Positions 1-5,805 of a stretch of 6,815 nucleotides of DNA are shown here, piece by piece (the first letter of the stretch is position 1; every line of letters starts with the position of its first letter). The stretch lies in NCBI GenBank assembly GCA_007130265.1, contig SLST01000385.1, positions 1 through 6,815 of the forward strand, given 5' to 3'. The notes beneath the pieces were generated by a model, which saw only the letters and a program-made list of their open reading frames with translations, was not told where the DNA came from and made no database searches. Source of the stretch: Spirochaetales bacterium (GTDB taxonomy: Bacteria; Spirochaetota; Spirochaetia; DSM-27196; SLST01). Position numbers and translations under genes: made by a program.

Positions 1-2
1 CC

Positions 3-455
3 CCCTACTGGGGCGGCGTCGCCCTCTGGGGCCGGTACGATCAGCCCGGTGGCGAGGCCGAGCCGGAAGACTCGCAGACCGCCGAGCAGGACCGCGACTA
101 CGGCGCACAGTGGGACAGTCACCTTCGCAGTGCGCATGAAGTCCGGGGGTACCGTGTCGTCGCGGTCGATGGACAGGTCGGGCATCTGGACAATCTCCTG
201 ATGGATCCGCAGACCTGGGCGATTCGCTACCTCGTGGTCAACACGGGCAAGGTTCTCAAGAAGCACGAAGTTCTGTTCATGCCCAAGCTCGTCGACCGGA
301 TCATCTGGGCCGAAGCGACGGTGAAGGTGAACGCGTCAAAGCGCCTGATCGAGACGGCTCCGGAGTACGAGCGCGCTGCGGAGATCGATCGCGCGCACGA
401 AGAGGCCCTGTTCGCTCATTACACGACCCATCCGTACTGGGAGTACGAAGGATAG
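3..455 (+). CDS. PRC-barrel domain protein, 3' part (5' end outside window)
   Basis: The reading frame is open from the left edge and gives 150 residues ending at TAG 453-455; the true start lies before the window. The fragment begins PYWGGVALWGRYDQ, then has a low-complexity acidic linker (residues about 15-38), then a PRC-barrel fold at about 40-118 with the typical elements HLRSAHEV, GYRVVAVDGQVGHLDNLLMD and WAIRYLVVNTG. The tail, with YE..AEIDR.HEE.L..HY and THPYW, matches the ending I know from two-domain PRC-barrel proteins of diverse bacteria, so an upstream first PRC domain is probably cut off (inference). PRC barrels are small beta-barrel adaptor domains found in RimM, photosynthetic reaction centre H subunit and many stress-induced proteins; the ligand here is unknown. 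No catalytic residues are expected. The stop is immediately followed by the start of the patatin gene, so the two are probably co-transcribed and translationally coupled. Confidence 0.85.
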   Translation, partial: PYWGGVALWGRYDQPGGEAEPEDSQTAEQDRDYGAQWDSHLRSAHEVRGYRVVAVDGQVGHLDNLLMDPQTWAIRYLVVNTGKVLKKHEVLFMPKLVDRIIWAEATVKVNASKRLIETAPEYERAAEIDRAHEEALFAHYTTHPYWEYEG

Positions 456-1265
456 GTGGCGCTCACGAGACGTTCTCTCGGGCTCGCGCTGGGCGGGGGA
501 GCCGCGCGCGGCCTTGCCCACCTTGGCGTGCTCAAGGTCCTCGACGAGGCTGGGGTACACGCGGACTACGTCTGCGGGACGAGCGCCGGTAGCATCGTCG
601 GCGCTCTCTACGCCGGGGGCTACACGTGGGACGAGATCGAAGAGGTAACCCGTTCGCTCGACTGGGGCGATTTCATCCAGCCCGTCTTCCCAAAGCTGGG
701 TCTCGTGCGGGCGGACCGTCTTGAGAAACGGCTGGAATCGATGCTCGGCGACCGGACGATCGAAGAGCTCGACATCCCCTTCCGAGCGGTCACCGTCGAC
801 ATCGTGAAAGGCGAGCAAGTCATCTTCGACTCGGGGCCCGTCGCCCGCGCGGTGCGGGCGAGCTGCAGTATTCCCGGGCTGTTCGAGCCTGTACGCCTCG
901 ACGGACGGGTTCTTGTCGACGGCGGGGTCCTCAACGACGTGCCGATCGACGTCTGTGAGGCGATGGGGGCGGATTTCGTGATCGCGGTCGACCTGAACAG
1001 CGACACCATACAGGGAAAGGAGCCGGAGAATCTCCTGAACGTCATGCTGTACTCGTTTGCCGTCATGGCCCGCAACTGCCGAGGCACTCACAAGTTCAAG
1101 GAGTCGAAGTCGGTGCGGGTCATTTCGCCTCACCTGGGCGACTTCAACTACTACAACCTCAAGCGAATCGACGAGCTTATGCAGCGCGGCGAATCGGCGA
1201 TGCGCGAGGCGATGCCGGAGATCATGAGCACGCTGAAGAAGCGTCACGTACTCGACGTTATCTGA
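456..1265 (+). CDS. Patatin-like phospholipase, RssA/NTE family
   Basis: This is a 269-residue serine acyl hydrolase of the patatin family. The oxyanion-hole motif GGGAARG lies at residues 13-19, the nucleophile elbow GTSAG at 41-45 (Ser43), and the second half of the Ser-Asp dyad is in DGG at 155-157 (Asp155). All key residues are intact, and the length is close to bacterial RssA/YchK-type proteins (around 300). The family hydrolyses phospholipid or lysophospholipid acyl esters; the exact substrate cannot be read from sequence. There is no signal peptide or obvious membrane segment, so it is probably cytoplasmic or peripheral on the inner membrane. GTG 456 is the only possible start, because an in-frame stop lies directly before it and no other start codon precedes the GGG motif. 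A GAAGGA tract (447-452) inside the end of the PRC-barrel gene can act as ribosome binding site, although it is only 3 nt away. It converges on the minus-strand gene ending at 1276. Confidence 0.93.
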   Translation: MALTRRSLGLALGGGAARGLAHLGVLKVLDEAGVHADYVCGTSAGSIVGALYAGGYTWDEIEEVTRSLDWGDFIQPVFPKLGLVRADRLEKRLESMLGDRTIEELDIPFRAVTVDIVKGEQVIFDSGPVARAVRASCSIPGLFEPVRLDGRVLVDGGVLNDVPIDVCEAMGADFVIAVDLNSDTIQGKEPENLLNVMLYSFAVMARNCRGTHKFKESKSVRVISPHLGDFNYYNLKRIDELMQRGESAMREAMPEIMSTLKKRHVLDVI

Positions 1266-1275
1266 TGTGGTCGGC

Positions 1276-2523
1276 TCAGAGCCCGATCCGAACGTCCAGG
1301 GCAGCCGACAGTCCGTCGGGCGCAAAGGGTCCAAGCATTCTCGGTGAGGCGCCCGCGAGCTCGAGGCTGACCTCGACCGGTCGTAGCGGCAGCCGCAGGC
1401 CTGCGGTCGCCCGCCAGACCGGCCGGCGGCGAGCGTAACTCAGATAAAACAGATTCGCGGGGAAGCGGTTCCCGACGACCGTGAGTCCTGGATTGAAGGC
1501 GCCGAGCTTCGAATCGAAAACAACCTCCGCGTGCGGGATAATGTCGACGTAGGGAACTGAAAGCCGGTAGAAACCGGCGACGCCGGGAGTAAGCGCAACA
1601 CGCGCCTCGGACTCGCCGACAAAGGTGAGTGCAGGCTCGTCGCCGGTGAGTGTCAGGGGATCGGTGTCGGGGTCGTCTGCGAGCGCCTGAAGGGCGTCCT
1701 CGACCGAGGCGCCAAAGGCGCCGGTGAATCGGTACTCGTACGGGGTTCGCGCCTGAACCACCGTGAGATTGGTCAACGATGCGCCCCAGATAGGCCGGTC
1801 GAGCGAGTCCCGGCGGACGACACCGAGATCCGCCTTGAGTGCGGCGTTGGAGAAGCCGGGACCGAGGTCGAGGCCTGTTCCGTCGTCGTGCAGGGAAAGA
1901 TCGATCGCGGAGAGAATGCTCACGTCGAGCAGGGCGTCTGCGCTGAAACCGGCGTCGGTCGTGATCATCTCAAAGGAGAATCCGCCGTCGCCGGAGTGCA
2001 TGACGGGAATGTACTGAGCGAGATTCATCCCGAACGTCCAGTCACGATAGTCGCCCGCCACCGATGCGCCGTACTCGAAACCGGAACGGATCACCGCCTC
2101 GCCGCTACCTGCGCGGTCTTCGACGTTCCCCCGCGCGAGAAGCTCGACGAGAGCGAACGGGATCGCGAGCTCATTCGTGCTCCTCGCTGAGGCGTAGAAG
2201 CCGGCGCTCGCCCCCCGGAAATGCACCGCGAGGCGGCTTCCGGCCGATGCTGCAGCGCCGACGCGCAGGTCGCTCCTCCGCAGACGCCCGGTAACATCGT
2301 GAAGATCGATCGTCCATGTCGGCTGGAAGATCTGTCCGAGGGGAAAAGCATTGGTGTAGGCGAGAGTGTCCGTATGGAGGGCGATCTCGACAACACTCCG
2401 CCGGGAGAAGGCCAGAAGCGCCGGGTTCGCCTGCGCTCCGCGCGAGTCGGGTATGACCTGCCCGAAGAGTTCCGGGACGAACGAGCACACCAACAGCGCT
2501 ATCCACGCGACTCGCCTACCCAT
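1276..2523 (-). CDS. Exported beta-rich protein, probable outer-membrane barrel, unknown function
   Basis: This 415-residue protein starts with a Sec-type signal peptide: MGRR, then a hydrophobic stretch WIALLVCSFVPELFG, with probable cleavage near residue 21. After it comes a SRGAQANPALLAF segment, the kind of 'NPALLA' opening seen in several outer-membrane beta-barrel families (for example PorV/TraF-like and DUF5723-like proteins); I cannot assign one firmly. The rest is alternating amphipathic beta segments with Gly/Ala/Tyr/Phe turns, no long hydrophobic helix and no catalytic motif, ending in a strand (SAALDVRIGL). Outer-membrane location is therefore an inference. The ATG overlaps the last 8 nt of the upstream lipoprotein gene in another frame. 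A GGAGG touches the ATG directly, while a GGGAG at 2533-2537 sits 9 nt upstream, a better spacing. No other start codon exists upstream in frame before a stop. Coupled translation with the lipoprotein suggests that the two work together. Confidence 0.82.
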   Translation of the reverse strand: MGRRVAWIALLVCSFVPELFGQVIPDSRGAQANPALLAFSRRSVVEIALHTDTLAYTNAFPLGQIFQPTWTIDLHDVTGRLRRSDLRVGAAASAGSRLAVHFRGASAGFYASARSTNELAIPFALVELLARGNVEDRAGSGEAVIRSGFEYGASVAGDYRDWTFGMNLAQYIPVMHSGDGGFSFEMITTDAGFSADALLDVSILSAIDLSLHDDGTGLDLGPGFSNAALKADLGVVRRDSLDRPIWGASLTNLTVVQARTPYEYRFTGAFGASVEDALQALADDPDTDPLTLTGDEPALTFVGESEARVALTPGVAGFYRLSVPYVDIIPHAEVVFDSKLGAFNPGLTVVGNRFPANLFYLSYARRRPVWRATAGLRLPLRPVEVSLELAGASPRMLGPFAPDGLSAALDVRIGL

Positions 2524-4627
2524 CCTCCGAGTCTCCCTCTCCGAACAGCTCGAACGTGTGGGCGACGTCGGTCACGAGCTCCATCACGACGTTGGCGGCC
2601 AGGACTCCGTGGTAGTTGAGCCGGTAGCTCTCCTCGCCGCTGCGTCCGGCGAGATAGAGCGCGAAAGAAGGGGTGAAGGGAAAAGTGTCCCGGATTCGCT
2701 GCAGATCATCGGACGACAACGCTATCGTCGTCTCGCCGGTCCCGACGGGACCGGTCGCTATGATCCACTCACCGTTTGAACCGTGCGTGATCTCGTAGCG
2801 AAGCTCATCGAGCCCCGTGGTGTTTTCCCGAAAGTCGACGGTAAGGCTCGCCGAACCGAGGCTATCGAAGATCTCGCCGAGATCGTCCGGATCGGCCCTG
2901 CCGAGCGCGTCGTTCTCCGGCCTTGCTCCCCCGTCGCCGAGAAACTCGGCGAGGAGCTCGACCTCATCCGCGCCATCCGGGACGACCTGGATGGCGAAAA
3001 CGACCGACAACGCGACGCTCAGGTCCACGACGTCTCCGGGCACGAGCTCGAGCGACGTATTGCCGCCTTCCTCATCGGCAGGCTCCAGATCGAAGGTGAT
3101 CCCCGTGGGTCGGGCGTTGACCACTGGGGCGAGATCCGCTTCAGCGCCTGAATCCGGGCCCACCGGATCGAAGACGATCCGCTCGACCTCCTCATCGCCG
3201 TCGTACGCCGTGAGCGTGAGCACGACCTCCGGGACCGCGACCATCCCCTTCAGGGTAAAACGCACGGGTACCGTCACGAGCCGCAGCCACTCGGGGAGCT
3301 CGTTGAGCGCCTGGAGGTCCTCTTCCCCGAGCTCGGCTTCAACACCCTCGAGGATCTTCCGCATCGAGCGAAGCGTCACCCTCGCGACCTCGAGGTCGAT
3401 CTGCGCGGCGGCGTTGGTCACCGATAGCTCGGAGTCCGCGGAGACATCTGTCAACTCCAGATACCCCGTGTCGTCGTCGTACCCGACAAGCCTCTTGGAG
3501 ACTTCGACAATGAACTCATCGATGCCGTTGGTCGGGTCATCCGGGTCGGCGAAAACGATCGCGTCGCCCTGGTCGACGTGGTAGACGAGCGTCTGGGCTT
3601 CTCCGGGCCTGCCGGCTTCGACCGTTCGCGTCTGCTCGGCGGCAAAGAGCTCAGCGGATGTCAGGGTGAGCTCGAGTCCCGTTGGAAGATCCGCTTCGAG
3701 CGTCAGGCGAATCTCCGACGTACCCGTGTCGAGCTCGACGCTCTTCACCTGTCGGCGAACCTCCTCATCGATTGCGATCGGATCGATGTCGAGCCCGGAC
3801 ACGGGATCGGTACCCACATCGAGCAGAAGCACGGAGAACTCTTCGATGGTGAAGGCGCCCGACACCGGGACCGTCGCGGTATCCGCGGCCCCCTGCCAGG
3901 ACAGTTCAACGACCACCGTGATCTCACCGCCGTTCTCGATTTCGAGTCCGGCGAGACCGACGTCGAGCTCGCGAATGCCGGGATCGATCGCTCCCGTTAC
4001 CACGTCGTCGACGAAGGAGCCGGCGGCTCCCTCGACCGTGACCGTGAAATCGTAGGTGCCGTCCGGGAGCTCCTCGCCGGCGGCGCCGACCTGAACCGAG
4101 AGCGTGCCGACGCCGATCGTGCCGCTGACGAAGCCTGCGATCGGACCGACCGTGACGGCTTGCGAGACCTCCGGGCTCTCTCCGTCGCCCTCCGTGACCA
4201 GGATGCTCGATCCGGACATCGCCGGGATGGCGATCGCGTCGAGATCGATCTGCTCGAACACGACGTCGGTCATGTCGACGGTCTGGTTTACCTCGGCGTC
4301 GTCGAAGAACTCGTCGACCGAGACCGAAAGAGGCGTTGCGGTTCCGCGGTAGGTGTAGGGATCCGTTTCGGTGCGCTCACCCGAGTCGAAGGCGTCGGCG
4401 AGCTGGCGTTCGAGGTCTGCGAACTGTTCGAGCTCGGAGATCGCGCGACGAATCGTCCCGCCGGGCAGGAGCAGCGTCGGCGTAGCTTTGATCTCAACGG
4501 ACTCGAACATCCGCCAGCGACAGCCGGAGAGGAGCAGAACCACAACGAGCGGCAAAACGAGTGTTCGGTACGTCGGTGTCCAGGCGAGCCGGGCCAGATC
4601 ATCCCCCTCTCCGCAAAGATACCGCAT
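2516..4627 (-). CDS. Large acidic lipoprotein of unknown function
   Basis: The frame from ATG 4627 encodes 703 residues. A hydrophobic segment (L23 to L33) ends in the lipobox LSGC with Cys36 as lipidation site, so the mature protein is predicted to be membrane-anchored, with about 668 residues in the periplasm or on the surface. The mature part is strongly acidic and built almost wholly of short beta segments separated by Asp/Gly/Glu turns, as in tandem beta-sandwich domains. I see no enzyme motif and only one cysteine in the mature chain. A helical patch lies at about residues 57-78 (ISELEQFADLERQLADAF). I do not recognise the family. The start is uncertain: the first ~20 residues are acidic (GEGDD), which is odd for a signal peptide, no Shine-Dalgarno precedes ATG 4627, and a promoter-like pair overlaps this codon. 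A CTG at 4597-4595 (residue 11) would give a cleaner signal peptide. It lies downstream of tRNA-Arg and overlaps the next gene by 8 nt. Confidence 0.85.
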   Translation of the reverse strand: MRYLCGEGDDLARLAWTPTYRTLVLPLVVVLLLSGCRWRMFESVEIKATPTLLLPGGTIRRAISELEQFADLERQLADAFDSGERTETDPYTYRGTATPLSVSVDEFFDDAEVNQTVDMTDVVFEQIDLDAIAIPAMSGSSILVTEGDGESPEVSQAVTVGPIAGFVSGTIGVGTLSVQVGAAGEELPDGTYDFTVTVEGAAGSFVDDVVTGAIDPGIRELDVGLAGLEIENGGEITVVVELSWQGAADTATVPVSGAFTIEEFSVLLLDVGTDPVSGLDIDPIAIDEEVRRQVKSVELDTGTSEIRLTLEADLPTGLELTLTSAELFAAEQTRTVEAGRPGEAQTLVYHVDQGDAIVFADPDDPTNGIDEFIVEVSKRLVGYDDDTGYLELTDVSADSELSVTNAAAQIDLEVARVTLRSMRKILEGVEAELGEEDLQALNELPEWLRLVTVPVRFTLKGMVAVPEVVLTLTAYDGDEEVERIVFDPVGPDSGAEADLAPVVNARPTGITFDLEPADEEGGNTSLELVPGDVVDLSVALSVVFAIQVVPDGADEVELLAEFLGDGGARPENDALGRADPDDLGEIFDSLGSASLTVDFRENTTGLDELRYEITHGSNGEWIIATGPVGTGETTIALSSDDLQRIRDTFPFTPSFALYLAGRSGEESYRLNYHGVLAANVVMELVTDVAHTFELFGEGDSEDG

Positions 4628-4643
4628 GAAGCGGATTTCTCAA
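4616..4643 (-). promoter_or_regulatory. Candidate sigma70 promoter for the lipoprotein operon
   Basis: On the minus strand TTGAGA (4643-4638) and TATCTT (4621-4616) are separated by 16 bp. Initiation would fall near G4609, which is downstream of ATG 4627, so use of this promoter would exclude the annotated start. A purine-rich GGAGAGGGGG (4612-4603) follows. This is a match by eye only, but such AT-rich hexamers are uncommon in this GC-rich region. Confidence 0.4.
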
Positions 4644-4704
4644 GGGGGCCTGGGCCTGCTGGCACGACGCCGATGCGGCTTCGCCGTCAGATCAAAGCGG
4701 TCGC

Positions 4705-4721
4705 GGGGTCTCCGGAACCCC
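4705..4721 (-). other. Hairpin after tRNA-Arg, loop complementary to its anticodon loop
   Basis: On the minus strand GGGGT (4721-4717) pairs with ACCCC (4709-4705) around a 7-nt loop TCCGGAG (4716-4710). It begins 15 nt after the last base of tRNA-Arg. No T-tract follows, so it is not a standard intrinsic terminator; it may be a 3'-processing element or pausing hairpin. The loop is the exact reverse complement of the tRNA anticodon loop CTCCGGA. Just upstream on the same strand lies a 10-bp palindrome, TCTGTACAGA (4732-4723). Confidence 0.4.
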
Positions 4722-4736
4722 CTCTGTACAGAAAGC

Positions 4737-4810
<74 letters not shown>

Positions 4811-4818
4811 GACGCGTC

Positions 4819-4847
4819 AATCTACGCGGCGCGGCGCCCGCTGTCAA
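4819..4847 (-). promoter_or_regulatory. Strong sigma70-type promoter of tRNA-Arg
   Basis: On the minus strand a perfect consensus -35 TTGACA (4847-4842) is separated by exactly 17 bp from a -10 TAGATT (4824-4819). Only 8 nt (GACGCGTC, 4818-4811) lie between the -10 and the first tRNA base, so the 5' leader would be about 0-3 nt. The G+C-rich discriminator after the -10 is the type associated with stringent control of stable-RNA promoters in well-studied bacteria; that regulation is an inference here. Confidence 0.85.
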
Positions 4848-4851
4848 GAGG

Positions 4852-4880
4852 TTGAGTTGACCGGGCCGCTCCGCTACAAT
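4852..4880 (+). promoter_or_regulatory. Sigma70-type promoter of the DUF4321-maf operon
   Basis: TTGAGT (4852-4857) and TACAAT (4875-4880) are separated by 17 bp, the optimal spacing. Initiation is expected at about 4886-4890, right at the ATG of the DUF4321 gene (4890), which implies a leaderless or nearly leaderless mRNA. An alternative -35 TTGACC at 4857-4862 would leave only 12 bp and is unlikely. The -35 element is 4 bp from the -35 of the divergent tRNA promoter. Confidence 0.72.
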
Positions 4881-4889
4881 CCCCGGCGG

Positions 4890-5126
4890 ATGAAACTGAC
4901 TGCGAAGAACCTGCCGACTCTCCTTCGTATTCTGCTGTTGTGTTTGCTCGTGGGCACCCTCGCGTGGGAGATCCTCGAGCGTGTCCTCGAATACGCCGGG
5001 CTGCCGCTCTCGCTCGGGATCGGCCCCGTCGGGTTTGACCTGAGAGTGATCTCGCTGTGGGCGATGTTCAACCCCGGCAGTTTGATCGGCATAGTCCCGG
5101 CTTTTCTGTTGTTCCGGCGGCTGTGA
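4890..5126 (+). CDS. DUF4321 family small membrane protein
   Basis: This 78-residue protein starts MKLTAKNLPTLLRI and has two hydrophobic segments: residues about 11-25 (LLRILLLCLLVGTLA) and about 60-75 (GSLIGIVPAFLLF), ending in FRRL. Between them is the pattern I associate with DUF4321: L..AGLPLSLGIGPVGFDLRVISL, then 'NPGSLIGI' and a terminal arginine-rich end. Family function is unknown; a small inner-membrane protein with both ends near the membrane is predicted. Location directly before maf is a recurrent arrangement, as I recall it from clostridia, where the gene sits beside maf and shape or division genes. I chose ATG 4890 because the promoter -10 ends at 4880, so the in-frame extension back to TTG 4857 would not be transcribed. 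There is no proper Shine-Dalgarno, which fits a leaderless start. The stop TGA shares its A with the Maf ATG. Confidence 0.85.
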   Translation: MKLTAKNLPTLLRILLLCLLVGTLAWEILERVLEYAGLPLSLGIGPVGFDLRVISLWAMFNPGSLIGIVPAFLLFRRL

Positions 5127-5704
5127 TGCGTATGGATCGCGAACGCAGGATTCCGTCGCAGATCGTGCTCGCCTCGGCTTCCCCCCGGCGCAGCGAGCTG
5201 CTCCGCCAGATAGGGATCAACCCACGGGTGATGCCGGCCCACATCGACGAGTCCGCCATTCGCAGCGCGGATCCGGTACACCTATCGTTGGCGCTCGCTC
5301 GTGCGAAGGCCCGGACGATCGGTGAGCGGGTGAGTGCGACTATTCTTGCGGCGGATACGGTGGTAGAAGTCGGTGGGCTCATCCTCGAGAAGCCGGCAGA
5401 CCGTGCCGACGCCGAACGGATGTTGCGCCTACTCTCCGGACGCGAGCATCGAGTCATCACCGGCGTCGCGGTTCTGCGGACGACCGGTGAGCTTGTCGAC
5501 GGCCATGCGGAGAGTCGCGTGACGTTCGAGGCGCTCACGGAGAGCGAAATCGCCGCGTGCCTCGACAGCGACGAATGGATCGGCGTCGCCGGTGCATACC
5601 GGATTCAGGGTATCGCCGCGCGGCACATCACCGGCCTCTGCGGAAGCTACAGCAATGTCGTAGGCTTGCCTCTGCACCTCGTTTACTCTATCCTTACGCA
5701 ATAA
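5126..5704 (+). CDS. maf: Maf family nucleotide pyrophosphatase (probable dTTP/UTP type)
   Basis: This 192-residue protein has every hallmark of Maf/YhdE house-cleaning enzymes, which hydrolyse non-canonical and excess nucleoside triphosphates to the monophosphate and pyrophosphate in the cytoplasm. The substrate-binding SASPRRSELL is at residues 17-26, the catalytic-type Asp77 in AADTVV, the Lys89-Pro90 pair, LSGREHRVITGV at 103-114, GAYRIQG at 156-162, and GSYSNVVGLPL at 173-183. The IQG motif fits the dTTP/UTP-preferring subgroup better than the YceF (m7GTP) subgroup; this is an inference. ATG 5126 is chosen because it overlaps the DUF4321 stop (TGATG) and gives the normal family length; ATG 5132 is an alternative, and the in-frame ATG 5057 lies inside DUF4321 and would add 23 non-homologous residues. 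There is little Shine-Dalgarno signal, so translation probably depends on coupling. rpsB follows after 101 nt. Confidence 0.95.
   Translation: MRMDRERRIPSQIVLASASPRRSELLRQIGINPRVMPAHIDESAIRSADPVHLSLALARAKARTIGERVSATILAADTVVEVGGLILEKPADRADAERMLRLLSGREHRVITGVAVLRTTGELVDGHAESRVTFEALTESEIAACLDSDEWIGVAGAYRIQGIAARHITGLCGSYSNVVGLPLHLVYSILTQ
5666..5694 (+). promoter_or_regulatory. Possible rpsB promoter inside the end of maf
   Basis: TTGCCT (5666-5671) and TATCCT (5689-5694) are separated by 17 bp, predicting initiation near 5701. The resulting leader would cover the whole maf-rpsB gap. Both hexamers are imperfect and overlap coding sequence, so confidence is low; rpsB could also be read from the promoter at 4852. 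Confidence 0.3.
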
Positions 5705-5805
5705 ATCGATCCTCACGACGCGAGCCTTGGGGACGAAAATTCCGTCGGCAATGGTTGCCTGACGAGAAAAAGCGATGGGGCGCCGTAGGCGCATGAGGAG
5801 GAATC
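5705..5805 (+). promoter_or_regulatory. rpsB leader region with hairpins, candidate S2 autoregulatory site
   Basis: The 101-nt gap before rpsB holds three short stems. GACG/CGTC (5732-5735 with 5743-5746, 7-nt loop) is followed without gap by GGCAA/TTGCC (5747-5751 with 5755-5759, loop TGG), so the two could stack. GCGCC/GGCGC (5780-5784 with 5788-5792, loop GTA) ends 3 nt before the Shine-Dalgarno AGGAGG (5796-5801). In E. coli S2 represses its own rpsB-tsf mRNA through a structured 5' leader; whether this unrelated-looking sequence does so is an inference. No terminator (stem plus T-run) is seen after maf. Confidence 0.35.

Noticed and set aside
1255..1295. Bidirectional terminator between the convergent genes
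   Set aside because: Only a weak GGCTC/GAGCC-type inverted repeat with almost no loop is present and there is no T-run on either strand; not enough for a terminator call.
336..1334. 332-codon minus-strand ORF over the patatin gene
   Set aside because: Antisense shadow produced by high GC and codon structure; rich in Arg/His/Asp with no fold, and the plus strand carries intact catalytic motifs.
2817..3584. 255-codon plus-strand Ser-rich ORF opposite the lipoprotein gene
   Set aside because: Composition is dominated by Ser/Arg/Pro/Thr, as expected for the reverse complement of an Asp/Glu/Val/Leu-rich gene; no domain is visible.
4723..4732. Palindrome TCTGTACAGA after tRNA-Arg as an operator or attachment site
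   Set aside because: A 10-bp palindrome alone is weak evidence, no integrase gene or duplicated tRNA 3' end is present in the window, and there is no partner repeat.
4857..4889. DUF4321 starting at TTG 4857
   Set aside because: This extension lies within and between the -35 and -10 boxes of its own promoter, so it would not be transcribed.
5057..5125. Maf starting at ATG 5057
   Set aside because: The extra 23 residues (GDVQPRQFDRHSPG...) resemble no Maf N-terminus and are the DUF4321 coding sequence in another frame; ATG 5126 gives the usual family length.
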